A DNA stretch of 64,000 bases from an uncultured Flavobacteriaceae bacterium (GCA_947500385.1 CANMSA010000013.1:124001-188000), one strand, 5' to 3'; counted from the stretch's first letter, positions 16,134 to 25,181 are shown. The notes: generated from the letters alone by a model not told the origin. Program-made: numbers and translations.

Positions 16134-17660
16134 ATGACTAAAAGTTTCTTGACCCTCGTATTAACGCTACTGCTAACGCCACAGCTTTTTTCACAAGCAG
16201 ATTCCTTTGACAAATTCGTGTCCGATTCCTTGGAGCGTTATATCTCCAATGGTATGCGGGAATGGGGTATTCCGGGTCTCTCCATTGGGATAATCAAAGA
16301 CAATAAGCTCGTTTTCAACAAAGGTTTTGGAACAAAGGAAGTGCGTACCGATAACCCTGTCGATACTACCTCGCTCTTTATGATCGGTTCTTTGTCCAAA
16401 GCGCTCACGGCTGCAACCGTTGTAGCCGTTGCTGAAAAAGATTCGATCTCCCTAGACGATCCGGTACAAAAATGGATTCCTAGTCTACGGTTCAAAAACG
16501 ATTCAAACCCGGCGTCAATGCTGGTCGAAGATATACTTACCGGAAGAACCGGTTTGGGCGGCCATAAAGGAGATTTTTTATTCTGGAAAACAACCCTTAC
16601 CAATGCAGATTTACTAAAAATCATGCCCCATATGCCATTGGAAACCGAGGTTAGAAGAAAATTCATTTATAATAACATCAGTTATCTGCTGCTCGATACC
16701 ATTTTAGAACAATCCACGACCAAAAATTGGGCAGCACAGGTTTCAGAAGCGATTTTTCAACCTTTAAAAATGTCAGATACCTACCCTTATGCGTCCTTGG
16801 TGCCTTCAACAAAAAAGGCAACGTTGACAAGCCCGCATATAAAGGTAGATTCGGCCATTGTCCCTATTGCCCAAGAAAATATCGAAAACATGGGGCCAGC
16901 GGGATCCATTGTCTCTTCTTCGACCGATATGAGCAAATGGATCATGGAGTTTATTAATGGAGAGGGCGTCTTACCGACTTCAGTAAAAAAAATCATACGA
17001 AAACCCTACCAGCTCCGAGGATATAGGAGCAAGAAAGACACTCCTGAACAATTGCGATTTCTGTTCAGTGGTATGGGCTGGAATATCTTTGATGAATTTG
17101 ATCAACTCACCTATACGCACGACGGCGGAACAGATGGCTTCAAAGCCCAATTAATGATCATTCCGGAAGCCGCATACGGCGTAATCGTTCTGACCAATTC
17201 TAGAGCCCATGATTTTGCAGCGGCCTTGGTAGATGAACTGCATTATGCCCTAATGGGGAAGGAATTTCAAAATTTCAGCCAGGACTATCTTAAAGAGTAT
17301 CGCGCCAATGAAAAAGAAGAAGTGGAAAGGGTCGCTGCAATGGAGGCCTTGATCGTAAAAAATGGACGCACACCAAAAGACCTCAAACAATATGAAGGGA
17401 CCTATTCCAATACAATGTATGGCACCATGTCCGTGATTCCCGTAAATGGTCAATTAGAATTGGTATTGTCCCGACATCAAAACAACTTGAAAGGTACACT
17501 AGCCTCGGTTGGTGAGCATCGATTTTGGGTCAGTTTCTCATCCCCTGAAGTCGCGCCTACCAAAATTGAATTTTCAAAAGAAAACAATACAATAAAAGGA
17601 TTTCAATATTTCGCCGAAACCTCGGGAGACACCAATTATTGGTTCAAAAAGATAGATTAA
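16134..17660 (+). CDS. Exported serine hydrolase (class C beta-lactamase-like) with DUF3471-type C-terminus
   Basis: The 508-residue protein has a signal peptide (FLTLVLTLLLTPQLFSQ), then a beta-lactamase-fold domain with all motifs: S86-L-S-K89, Tyr179-Asn-Asn and HDGG near residue 327. The last 100 residues (KDLKQYEGTYSNTMYGTMSV onward) form a small lipocalin-like DUF3471-type beta domain. It should be a periplasmic esterase, peptidase or D-amino-acid hydrolase rather than an antibiotic-resistance lactamase; the substrate cannot be read. TAcccTTTG before the ATG is a near-consensus -7 element. Confidence 0.9.
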   Translation: MTKSFLTLVLTLLLTPQLFSQADSFDKFVSDSLERYISNGMREWGIPGLSIGIIKDNKLVFNKGFGTKEVRTDNPVDTTSLFMIGSLSKALTAATVVAVAEKDSISLDDPVQKWIPSLRFKNDSNPASMLVEDILTGRTGLGGHKGDFLFWKTTLTNADLLKIMPHMPLETEVRRKFIYNNISYLLLDTILEQSTTKNWAAQVSEAIFQPLKMSDTYPYASLVPSTKKATLTSPHIKVDSAIVPIAQENIENMGPAGSIVSSSTDMSKWIMEFINGEGVLPTSVKKIIRKPYQLRGYRSKKDTPEQLRFLFSGMGWNIFDEFDQLTYTHDGGTDGFKAQLMIIPEAAYGVIVLTNSRAHDFAAALVDELHYALMGKEFQNFSQDYLKEYRANEKEEVERVAAMEALIVKNGRTPKDLKQYEGTYSNTMYGTMSVIPVNGQLELVLSRHQNNLKGTLASVGEHRFWVSFSSPEVAPTKIEFSKENNTIKGFQYFAETSGDTNYWFKKID

Positions 17661-17711
17661 GCCTGAATCGTCTTTAGCATCAAAAAAACAAATGGGAAAA
17701 TAGATCTACCA

Positions 17712-18179
17712 ATGGATTTGTATAATACAACAACGCTTACCGAAAAACAAAAACAGGAGATCATTGCGCTGTGGAACACTGAATACCCAATAAAATTAGC
17801 ACTTGCAAGCCTACATGCCTTTAATGAATACCTGCATACACTTTCCGACAAACAACACTTACTGCTCGTTGATCTGGAAGACCGGGTCAAAGGGTGGCTG
17901 GTATATTTTAAAAGAGATCAGGAACCCTGTTTCGCGATGCTTTTAGACGCTTCCCTACAGGGGCAAGGATGGGGTTCCAAATTTTTGAACCGCGCCAAAG
18001 CGAATCATTCGGAATTGAACGGTTGGGTGATCGACAACAATAAGACGCTCAAAAAAAATGGACAACCCTATAAATCGCCCATAGGTTTTTACCGCAAAAA
18101 CGGTTTTGCTATCCGAGAGGATGTTAAATTTGATAATAAGGGCATACAGGGAATCAAAGTAACGTGGAAATCAACCTAA
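17712..18179 (+). CDS. GNAT family acetyltransferase
   Basis: The 155-residue protein has the GNAT core: strand and acetyl-CoA loop CFAMLLDASLQGQGWGSKFLNRAK (Q-x-x-G-x-G/A motif), then the late motif SPIGFYRKNGFAIRED. The N-terminal half (KQEIIALWNTEYPIKLALASL) matches a Bacteroidota GNAT group annotated only generically. The acceptor substrate is unknown. It is followed after 25 bases by another GNAT gene. Confidence 0.85.
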   Translation: MDLYNTTTLTEKQKQEIIALWNTEYPIKLALASLHAFNEYLHTLSDKQHLLLVDLEDRVKGWLVYFKRDQEPCFAMLLDASLQGQGWGSKFLNRAKANHSELNGWVIDNNKTLKKNGQPYKSPIGFYRKNGFAIREDVKFDNKGIQGIKVTWKST

Positions 18180-18204
18180 ATAAACGCCTTTAAACCCCAA
18201 AAAG

Positions 18205-18618
18205 ATGGGTATTAAGATTCAAAGAGTACGGGCACAGGATACGTATACCCTGAGACACCAGGTCATGTGGCCCGATAAGCCGGAGGAATTTGTACAACTA
18301 CCAAACGACCAAAATGGTGTGCATTTAGGTCTTTTAAAAGAGGGTGAAGTCATTTCCGTGGTATCGTTATTTGTGACAGATAAGCATGGACAGTTCCGGA
18401 AGTTTGCGACCAAAACTTCTGAACAAGGCAATGGCTATGGCAGCCTTTTGTTAAAACATTTAATGAATATGGCCCGCAATGAAAAGATTGAAACCTTGTG
18501 GTGCAATGCGAGAGCGGACAAGGCCGGTTTTTATGAAAGGTTCGGGATGACGCAAACCCCAAAAAGATTTATAAGAGAAAGCGTGCACTATGTGGTCATG
18601 GAAAAAACCTTTGTATAA
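18205..18618 (+). CDS. GNAT family acetyltransferase
   Basis: The 137-residue protein contains FRKFATKTSEQGNGYGSLLLKHLMNMARN (acetyl-CoA binding loop QGNGYGS) and WCNARADKAGFYERFGM, characteristic of compact GNAT enzymes of the ElaA/YjcF-like group. The acceptor substrate is not predictable. It probably shares a transcript with the GNAT gene 25 bases upstream, and converges on the ADP-ribosylglycohydrolase-like gene 41 bases downstream. Confidence 0.85.
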   Translation: MGIKIQRVRAQDTYTLRHQVMWPDKPEEFVQLPNDQNGVHLGLLKEGEVISVVSLFVTDKHGQFRKFATKTSEQGNGYGSLLLKHLMNMARNEKIETLWCNARADKAGFYERFGMTQTPKRFIRESVHYVVMEKTFV

Positions 18619-18659
18619 AACAGCTAGCCGTTGTCGCCCTTGGCACGATGCCTTCGTAT

Positions 18660-20078
18660 TTACCTACCGGGTGTTATCGTAAGGTCTTTTTCGGGAACAT
18701 ACCATACATCCTTATCGAGATCTACCCCGCCCCCGAGTTCCTCTTGTACCACACGATCAACGATATACACACCGATTTTAGCCATGTTGGTAAAATTGTC
18801 CAGGCCGTCATTCGGAAAGTTTACACGTGTTCTGTGGATATTGAACTTCTCTGAAAAAGTACGCCCAAAAGTACGCTCTACCCCTTCCCTACCATACATA
18901 AAGCCTAGAAGTCCGCCCCAGGTGGCCGTAGGATTATCCGAATCCCAACCAGATAGTGCACCAATTTTAATCGTTTCTTTTAAATCACCTTCACCATACA
19001 GAAGACTCACGATACTGGCGGCAAAATTAATTCCGCCCACAAAACACCCGTTGCAATATATATTTTTGGAAGTCATTTCATAACCGTCCTCCTGATTCAC
19101 CTGATAACGGGAATAGACGGCATCCCGCGTTTGCTCCCAAGGAACCTCGTCAACATACTTATTTTTAACGAAATCGTACATTTTTGCGGCATAGGAATTA
19201 TCGGGGAGTCTTTTTCGTGCCTCGGTTGCCATCCATTGGGTCTGTTCTTTCCGTGAAAGTTTCGGGTCTACATAAGAGGCCAGCGAATACATGATGACAT
19301 AGAATTCGGATATCCATTGGGCATTTTCCCTCGCGGTGGTCTGTATGGGAATTTGGGCCATTTTCAAAGCTACATTTGGGCGTGCCGGTGCAAAAAAACC
19401 AAAAATCTCGGTGGTTAATTGGGCATCGATCATTTCATAATAGTTATCGTAAATCGTGTCTTTCGAAATTTTTGGATCGCTGGTCGCGGGCGGAACGGTG
19501 CCTGCCAACATTAATTCCAAAGCTCTTTGGTTCGCGACCCATAGGTAGTTCTCTTCTTCATGTTTCATATGTCTCAACCACCCATCTCTCACCTGTTCCC
19601 CCGTAAGTATCGAAGTTTTGTTAGTATGCAACAAATGCTGGTACATATATTCAACATCGGTATCGTCATCGGCACCCCAAATTTCATCTTCTCCTCGAAA
19701 AACGAAATCAATTGTTTCCGATAGATCACTTGGGGTATCGCCTGACCAAATGTTCGGTAGGTCGGGTGTTCCCCAATCGGATCGGGTATAAAAATCACCT
19801 GTCTTTATTTCTCCGATGTTGCCGATCTTATCCATTTCGGTCACCAGGCCGGTCCAATTGGCGATGCACTGCGCCAACCAGAACCCGTATAGTTTATCGG
19901 CATAATCAGTACGGGAAATGATACGATCCGTTGGTGCGGGCGAATAAGAACGATAGGTAAGGCTCGTATCACGCAGGGTATTTACCGACTCTTTTTCCGA
20001 GCTTTTTTGAGAATCCTTACAAGAAGTAAAGGCCAAGCAACATCCTACCAGTAGTATAAATAAGAGTGAATTCTTCAT
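18660..20078 (-). CDS. ADP-ribosylglycohydrolase-family lipoprotein
   Basis: The 472-residue protein has a lipoprotein signal (LLVGCCLAFTSC), so it is anchored at the envelope, with an all-helical ADP-ribosylglycohydrolase fold. The paired metal-binding acidic motifs are visible: GADDDTDVEYMYQHLL in the first half and GALSGWDSDNPTATWGGLLG in the second. Family enzymes cleave ADP-ribosyl or related ribosyl N- or O-glycosidic bonds using two magnesium ions. Here it is the last gene of an operon with ribokinase and a sugar permease, with one base between genes. This suggests that it liberates ribose, or a ribosylated compound, from an exogenous substrate; that role is an inference. Confidence 0.85.
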   Translation of the reverse strand: MKNSLLFILLVGCCLAFTSCKDSQKSSEKESVNTLRDTSLTYRSYSPAPTDRIISRTDYADKLYGFWLAQCIANWTGLVTEMDKIGNIGEIKTGDFYTRSDWGTPDLPNIWSGDTPSDLSETIDFVFRGEDEIWGADDDTDVEYMYQHLLHTNKTSILTGEQVRDGWLRHMKHEEENYLWVANQRALELMLAGTVPPATSDPKISKDTIYDNYYEMIDAQLTTEIFGFFAPARPNVALKMAQIPIQTTARENAQWISEFYVIMYSLASYVDPKLSRKEQTQWMATEARKRLPDNSYAAKMYDFVKNKYVDEVPWEQTRDAVYSRYQVNQEDGYEMTSKNIYCNGCFVGGINFAASIVSLLYGEGDLKETIKIGALSGWDSDNPTATWGGLLGFMYGREGVERTFGRTFSEKFNIHRTRVNFPNDGLDNFTNMAKIGVYIVDRVVQEELGGGVDLDKDVWYVPEKDLTITPGR

Positions 20079-20079
20079 A

Positions 20080-21003
20080 TCATTTATCTTTAGCCTCCCG
20101 AATGAATACCGCTATTTCTGAACGACTAGGAATGGAGGGTTGTGCCCCCTCGCGGGTCACCGAAATAGCAGCGGCCGCAGCTGCAAAACGAATGGCTTCC
20201 GGGAGAGCGCTACCTTCTGTGATCGCAACTGCGAGGGTGCCATTGAACACATCTCCGGCAGCAGTGGTATCGATGGCCTTGGCGCGATACGCTTTAAAAT
20301 GTTCCGAACCTTTTTCAGTATGTAAAAGGCTACCGTTTTCACCCAAGGTAATAATAACATTCTTAACCCCCATTTTTAACAGGTGCTGAGCCGCTTTAGC
20401 GGCCGACTCTTGATCTACTACGTCCATTCCGGTGAGCAAACTCGCTTCCGTTTCATTGGGCGTAATCAACCAAACTTTCTTTAAAAGGTCTTCATTGAGA
20501 AGTTGGGCGGGGGCCGGATTCAAAATTAGTTTTACATTGTTGTTATAGGCATGATCCGCGATGTATGCTACGGTATCCAAAGGAGTTTCCAATTGCAGTA
20601 GTATTACTTGTGCATGCCGTAGCAGGTCGGTAAATGGTTCTATATCTTCGGGTGCCAATTTCATGTTGGCGCCCGGTGCCACGGCAATCGAATTTTCCCC
20701 TTTATCGGACACGAAGATTTGAGCGATTCCGGTAGGTTCATCGGCATCTGTCAGAATTAAATCGGTCTGAAAACCTTCCTGTTGAAAGTGGTTTTTCATA
20801 TTCTCCCCAAAAAGATCGTTCCCAACTTTGGCAATATAGGCAACATCTCCCTCTGCGCGAATCGCCGCTACGGCCTGGTTTGCGCCTTTACCGCCAAAAA
20901 CCATGCTCGATTTTCCGCCCAAGACCGTTTCCCCGATCGCTGGAATCCTCGGTAAGGAGATGACCAAATCCATATTCGAACTCCCAACAACAACTAATTT
21001 CAT
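20080..21003 (-). CDS. rbsK: Ribokinase
   Basis: This 307-residue PfkB-family kinase starts VVGSSNMDLVISLPRIPAIGET. It has the ribokinase GGKGANQAVAA sugar-binding motif (GKGANQA) near residue 43 and the C-terminal catalytic motif DTTAAGDVFNGTLA, where the usual GAGD reads AAGD with the catalytic Asp kept. It phosphorylates D-ribose to ribose 5-phosphate in the cytosol. It sits between the permease and the ADP-ribosylglycohydrolase-like gene, one base from each, which supports ribose release, uptake and phosphorylation. Another PfkB sugar is possible. Confidence 0.9.
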   Translation of the reverse strand: MKLVVVGSSNMDLVISLPRIPAIGETVLGGKSSMVFGGKGANQAVAAIRAEGDVAYIAKVGNDLFGENMKNHFQQEGFQTDLILTDADEPTGIAQIFVSDKGENSIAVAPGANMKLAPEDIEPFTDLLRHAQVILLQLETPLDTVAYIADHAYNNNVKLILNPAPAQLLNEDLLKKVWLITPNETEASLLTGMDVVDQESAAKAAQHLLKMGVKNVIITLGENGSLLHTEKGSEHFKAYRAKAIDTTAAGDVFNGTLAVAITEGSALPEAIRFAAAAAAISVTREGAQPSIPSRSEIAVFIREAKDK

Positions 21004-21004
21004 A

Positions 21005-22009
21005 TTATGCTACTTTTGAGTAAATGATTAAACCAAGCCCCACTACGAAACAGATAAACATGGCGGTAATCAGCCAATTTTTAGCTTTCGAGAGCTCTTT
21101 CAGCTCTTTCCAAACAAACACCCCCCACAGCGCGGCTACCATCGTGGCGCCCTGCCCAAGGCCATAAGCGATGGCCGGTCCTGCCTGTTCCGAAGAAATA
21201 ATACTAAAAGACATGCCGATACCCCATATAGCGCCTCCCAGAATTCCGATCAGGTGCAATTTGGGATTTCCCATTCTAAAATAGTCCTTATAAGTGACAG
21301 GGCTTCCGGTAATAGGCTTGTACATATTAATCGTGTTGAACAGAAAATTGGAAACCAATATGCCCACCGAAAAAACGACCAAGGCGGTATAGGGTGTTAA
21401 TTTTCCGGCTTCGGGAGTTACAAAATCGGAAGACATGGATTGGGCCACATATTTGTAAAAGAATCCCATGGCAATACCGGCCAGGAGCGAAATAACAATT
21501 CCTTTCACCGGTGTCTTTTCCTGTTTTTTGAGAATATTCTTATAGGCAAGCGCGTCCAAAATTATGGCCACCATTACAAAGAACACCCCTGCGAATAAAA
21601 TGAGTGGATCCCCTTCCGGATTGTACATAAAATTCGTAATCACCCCGAGTACCAAGGCGATACCGATCCCTATGGGAAAAGCAATAGCCATACCGGTAAG
21701 GTCAATGGCAATGACCAATAGCAAATTGGCAAAGTTGAAAATGATACCACCCAACAAAGCATACCCCAAATATCTTGTCTCTGCCTGGCTAAGATCCACT
21801 AAAAAACTTCTTCCCTCCTCTCCGGTGGAGCCCATGGTAAACGCCAACAACAAGGTGATAATGAGGATTCCGAACGAATAGTCCCAATAAAAAAGTTGAA
21901 AAGGCCATTTTTGACTCGAGAGCTTTTGGGTATTCGCCCAAGACCCCCAACACAGCATGGTAATTACGCATAACAATACAGCGACCGAATAATTTTCAAT
22001 GATGTACAT
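21005..22009 (-). CDS. GRP/RhaT-type sugar permease (DMT superfamily)
   Basis: The 334-residue protein has ten predicted helices and the DMT-superfamily sugar-transporter layout: LLCVITMLCWGSWANTQKL at the start, FNFANLLLVIAIDLTGMAIAFPIGIG in the middle, and the final repeat AIAYGLGQGATMVAALWGVFVWKEL. It resembles the ribose/glucose/rhamnose GRP permeases of Bacteroidota. As first gene of a ribokinase operon it is the probable ribose (or nucleoside-derived sugar) importer. A LacI-type operator lies 46 bases before the start. Confidence 0.85.
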   Translation of the reverse strand: MYIIENYSVAVLLCVITMLCWGSWANTQKLSSQKWPFQLFYWDYSFGILIITLLLAFTMGSTGEEGRSFLVDLSQAETRYLGYALLGGIIFNFANLLLVIAIDLTGMAIAFPIGIGIALVLGVITNFMYNPEGDPLILFAGVFFVMVAIILDALAYKNILKKQEKTPVKGIVISLLAGIAMGFFYKYVAQSMSSDFVTPEAGKLTPYTALVVFSVGILVSNFLFNTINMYKPITGSPVTYKDYFRMGNPKLHLIGILGGAIWGIGMSFSIISSEQAGPAIAYGLGQGATMVAALWGVFVWKELKELSKAKNWLITAMFICFVVGLGLIIYSKVA

Positions 22010-22054
22010 AAAAAGGTGGTATTAGGTTGGTTATTAGAATCAACGTTGTTTTGC

Positions 22055-22066
22055 ACAAACGTTTGT
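22055..22066. promoter_or_regulatory. LacI-family-type operator upstream of permease-ribokinase operon
   Basis: ACAAACGTTTGT is a perfect 12-bp palindrome centred on CG, as in LacI/GalR-family operators. It lies between the minus-strand permease start and a near-consensus -7 (TAGTTTG on the minus strand at about 22071-22077), a repressor position. No LacI-family gene is in the window. Confidence 0.6.
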
Positions 22067-22204
22067 CCTAATGTATCAAACTACGGCTAGAAATCAAAAT
22101 CATTTCTTATTTTTCCCTTCTGGGAAATTCTTTTGGAATTGATTTCTTTAAATTAAGGTTTATTCAAATTAAAATAATAGTATTGTTTCAGTTAAAACCA
22201 CCGT

Positions 22205-23035
22205 ATGAGATTTGAAACACATACCATAGTGCAACCCTTAACAGCGTATATTGAAGCTATTTTTCATTTTGAAGGATTTCAGCCGGATCATTCCATAGAA
22301 CGCGTAGTGCCTACCGGGCATATCTTTATCATCTTTGAACTAGATGGCTTCGAACGAAAAACGTTTGATACTACTACTTTGAAGGCCAATGGTCGCTATA
22401 CCAAGGTATGGGTTTCGGGAAATCACAGTAAACACCTTTCGATTTCCGCGCATCAAAATTCCGAAATGCTGGTCATTCAACTAAAACCTTTTGGGTTTTA
22501 TCCGGTCATGAAGCAACCGGCTATCGAACTATCTGATAAAGTTATAGATGCACAAGCGTTATTCGGTACGACTATTTTAGACCTAAGAACACAATTACTA
22601 CATCAAAAAGAAGTCACCGATAAGTTCAAAATTGTTGAAAATTGGTTGCTCAAAAGGCTCGAAGTCTCCAAAGCCCCCAGTGAAGAGCTTCTTGAAGTAC
22701 TGCAGCAATTACGATTACAACCATTTAAAAATCATACCGCCATCATTGCATCCTACACGAAGACCCAAAAACATTTGATCAGTCAATTTAAGACCTACTT
22801 TGGCTTAACGCCAAAGGTGTTCCACAGAATCTACAGATTCAATGAAATCCTAAAACAGATTCAAAACAAGCAAGATCTTGTATGGTCACAAATTGCCCAT
22901 GGGTTTGGTTATACCGATCAATCGCACTTCATCAAGGAGTTTAAGGAATTTTCTGGTTTCAATCCGCAAGCCTTCCTTAAATCCGATTACCACAAAGAGG
23001 AACCTAATTTTTTTCCTTTAGATCGGAAAGGTTAA
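22205..23035 (+). CDS. AraC family transcriptional regulator
   Basis: The 276-residue protein has an N-terminal cupin-like sensor domain of the DUF6597 type (starting THTIVQPLTAYIEAIFHFEGF, with VVPTGHIFIIFEL) and a C-terminal AraC DNA-binding domain. That domain has one clear HTH (VWSQIAHGFGYTDQSHFIKEFKEF) and the closing FSGFNPQAFLKS. It is divergent from the permease operon (195 bases between starts) and 61 bases upstream of an SRPBCC gene, so either could be its target. Confidence 0.88.
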   Translation: MRFETHTIVQPLTAYIEAIFHFEGFQPDHSIERVVPTGHIFIIFELDGFERKTFDTTTLKANGRYTKVWVSGNHSKHLSISAHQNSEMLVIQLKPFGFYPVMKQPAIELSDKVIDAQALFGTTILDLRTQLLHQKEVTDKFKIVENWLLKRLEVSKAPSEELLEVLQQLRLQPFKNHTAIIASYTKTQKHLISQFKTYFGLTPKVFHRIYRFNEILKQIQNKQDLVWSQIAHGFGYTDQSHFIKEFKEFSGFNPQAFLKSDYHKEEPNFFPLDRKG

Positions 23036-23096
23036 TTTTTTACTATCCTCTTCCTTCTAAATTTCATTAATTTGACCTGTTTAGAAATTGAGCGTT

Positions 23097-23684
23097 ATGA
23101 AAAATAAACTGCTACACCTTGTTTTCCTTTGTATACCGTTCGCATTCCTCGCACAGGAAGCTACTACTCTTCCCCAGAATCGAGTCCTCTCTATCATAGA
23201 TTCTACGGATGCCGGCAATATGGTGCTTACACAATCTTTTGAAATCAATGTGCCCTTAGATTCCGTTTGGAACGCATATACTACCGAGCAAGGGTGGAAA
23301 AATTGGGCCGCTCCCCTCGCACAAATCGATTTTAAGATCAACGGCATCATACAGACCAATTACAATGAGAGGGGAGCGATCGGAGATGATGCCACCATTA
23401 CCCTACATGTTGTCAATTATATTCCAAAACGCATGCTTACCCTTCAGGCCGAGCTTACCGAAAACTTTCCCGAATTCATGAAAAAAGATGAAAAAGAGCT
23501 CTTTAATATGGTCGTTTTTGAAGAGATAAGTCCCTTAAAGACCAAGGTAATCTCCTATGGTATCGGATATAAAAACAACGAGAAATACAAATCCTTAATG
23601 AAATTTTTTATTCAAGGGAATGCACAATCGTATGCCAATCTTATTTCGTATTTGGAAACTGGAAAATCATCTTTAAACTATTAA
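23097..23684 (+). CDS. Exported SRPBCC/AHSA1-like protein
   Basis: The 195-residue protein has a signal peptide (LLHLVFLCIPFAFLAQ) and then an Activator-of-Hsp90-like SRPBCC domain: SFEINVPLDSVWNAYTTEQGWKNW, INGIIQTNYNERGAIGDDATI, ending FIQGNAQSYANLISYLETG. Such domains bind hydrophobic ligands; a periplasmic location is unusual but common in Bacteroidota. I use the ATG at 23097 rather than the TTG nine bases earlier. The next gene starts 4 bases after its stop, so they are cotranscribed. Confidence 0.85.
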   Translation: MKNKLLHLVFLCIPFAFLAQEATTLPQNRVLSIIDSTDAGNMVLTQSFEINVPLDSVWNAYTTEQGWKNWAAPLAQIDFKINGIIQTNYNERGAIGDDATITLHVVNYIPKRMLTLQAELTENFPEFMKKDEKELFNMVVFEEISPLKTKVISYGIGYKNNEKYKSLMKFFIQGNAQSYANLISYLETGKSSLNY

Positions 23685-23687
23685 ACT

Positions 23688-24230
23688 ATGGACAAGGCTT
23701 TACTAACCATGATCAACAACATGCCCGAGAAGACCGGGAAATCATTGGATGAATGGAAACTGATTTTAAAAGAAAAAGCATTTTCCAAACACTCGGAAGG
23801 CGTCAACTTTCTAAAAAAGGAACACCAAGTAACCCATGGTTTTGCCAATACCATTGTAACGCTTTCCAAGGAAGAGCACAACACCCCAACAGACCTTGTA
23901 GCAAATCAATACCAAGGGAAAGAAGCGTTGATACCTATTTATGAAAAACTGCTTGTGGTAGTTGAAAAATTGGGAGACGATGTCAAAGTAACCCCCAAAA
24001 AAACAAGTGTAAGCATTATTCGGAAAAAACAGTTCGCCTTGATCAAACCAGCTACTAAGACCAGAATTGATCTAGGATTAAAAGTAAAAGACAAACCAAC
24101 CACCGATCGATTGGAAAATTCTGGGCCTTTTGGAACCATGTGTACCCATAGGGTCCAATTATCCGACGTGGATCAGGTCGATGATGAATTACTAGGTTGG
24201 TTGAAAGAGGCTTATGAAAAGGCCCATTAA
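23688..24230 (+). CDS. DUF4287 / DUF5655 two-domain protein
   Basis: The 180-residue protein has a DUF4287 N-terminus (residues 1-65, MPEKTGKSLDEWKLILKEK and KKEHQVTHGFANTIVTLSK) and a DUF5655-type C-terminal domain (about 75-180, VSIIRKKQFALIKPATKTRIDLGL and GTMCTHRVQLSDVDQVDDELLGWLKEAY). This combination is frequent in Bacteroidota and Actinobacteria, and its function is unknown; the C-terminal part resembles a transport/DNA-binding-like DUF. It is cytosolic and coupled to the exported SRPBCC gene. Confidence 0.85.
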   Translation: MDKALLTMINNMPEKTGKSLDEWKLILKEKAFSKHSEGVNFLKKEHQVTHGFANTIVTLSKEEHNTPTDLVANQYQGKEALIPIYEKLLVVVEKLGDDVKVTPKKTSVSIIRKKQFALIKPATKTRIDLGLKVKDKPTTDRLENSGPFGTMCTHRVQLSDVDQVDDELLGWLKEAYEKAH

Positions 24231-24299
24231 ATAGCTCCGCTACATATCGATACATTAAAAAAGAAGAACTGAAAGGTACATTCTATCCTTTAAAAACAT

Positions 24300-24443
24300 T
24301 TGAAAGCGGATGGTTGCCCATCTTTTCGCTATATTCGGTTTGTTTATAAAGCAATTGTAGTGCTAGCGGTTTTTTTGGGAGCGTATATCTTCTATTTTGG
24401 GAAACGATTTAAGAAGGTTGATCATGCACCTATTCGGAAGTAA
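24300..24443 (+). pseudogene. Possible fragment of a membrane protein gene
   Basis: A 47-codon frame, openable only from TTG, encodes a basic stretch, one hydrophobic helix (AIVVLAVFLGAYIFYFG) and a basic tail KRFKKVDHAPIRK. This is the look of a real C-terminal membrane helix, so it may be a gene remnant or a tiny membrane protein. There is no homology I recognise. Confidence 0.2.
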
Positions 24444-24513
24444 CCTACTGCTGGGTACAAGCTCAAAAAAGCCCCCGTAAATAAGTAGCAAAAGTGCGCT
24501 ATATAGGACAGTT

Positions 24514-25098
24514 ATGCAGGCAAGTATAAAAGATATACTACGAACCAACCTTGAGAGGAAGATACAGTTGACCGCTGGGGAGTTTGATCTTTTCTACACC
24601 AAATTCACGCCGTTGTCCTATCGGAAAAAAGAACACCTTCTTCATACAGGGGAGATTTGTGACGCCTACTTTTTTATTACCGAAGGGTTGGTAAAAAGTT
24701 ACTACCACGATGAGAAAGGCAAAGAGCATATTACCGCTTTTGCCATCGAAAATTGGTGGGTTACCGACCTGGAAGGGTTTTTTACAAAACGCCCCTCCAA
24801 ATTGAATATTCAAGCCCTGGAAGAAACAAGGGTGTTGGCTATTCAGTACAAAGAATTGCATCAGGTTTTCGAGGATATCCCTTCATTGAATGTTTTTTTC
24901 AGGATACAAATGCAAAATATGGTGATGGCTTTGCAACGGCGACATCATTTTTATATGAAGCTCGACGGGAAAGAACGGTATGACTTCTTAGTAAAGACCT
25001 TACCCGATTTTGTACAACGGGTTCCCCAATACATGCTGGCGTCTTACCTGGAACTGACTCCTGAATATTTAAGTGAGTTACGAAAAAAAACAAAATAG
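24514..25098 (+). CDS. Crp/Fnr family transcriptional regulator
   Basis: The 194-residue regulator has a cNMP-binding-type beta roll (FYTKFTPLSYRKKEHLLHTGEICDAYFFITEGLVKSYY) and a C-terminal HTH (YMLASYLELTPEYLSELRKK). It is the same subgroup as the regulator at 2491 (compare GLVKSYYHDEKGKEHI with GCVKSYFLDENGKEHI). The AhpD-like gene 83 bases downstream carries a double CTTAAG element and is the likely target, a pairing seen repeatedly in Bacteroidota. Confidence 0.9.
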   Translation: MQASIKDILRTNLERKIQLTAGEFDLFYTKFTPLSYRKKEHLLHTGEICDAYFFITEGLVKSYYHDEKGKEHITAFAIENWWVTDLEGFFTKRPSKLNIQALEETRVLAIQYKELHQVFEDIPSLNVFFRIQMQNMVMALQRRHHFYMKLDGKERYDFLVKTLPDFVQRVPQYMLASYLELTPEYLSELRKKTK

Positions 25099-25105
25099 GC
25101 CACTT

Positions 25106-25121
25106 CTTAAGATACCTTAAG
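25106..25121. promoter_or_regulatory. Palindromic operator CTTAAG-N4-CTTAAG upstream of AhpD-like gene
   Basis: CTTAAG (25106-25111), ATAC, CTTAAG (25116-25121) give a 16-bp near-perfect palindrome. TACCTTCG at 25143-25150 is a possible -7 element. It lies between the Crp/Fnr gene and its presumed target. Confidence 0.5.
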
Positions 25122-25181
25122 GAATAAAGAATAGCTGCCATTTACCTTCGCACCATTGTAATTTTTAAAACTATAGAAACA

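Noticed and set aside
16134-17660. Antibiotic-resistance beta-lactamase
   Set aside because: It is a class C-like serine hydrolase with a DUF3471-type extension, more like periplasmic esterases and peptidases; nothing ties it to resistance.
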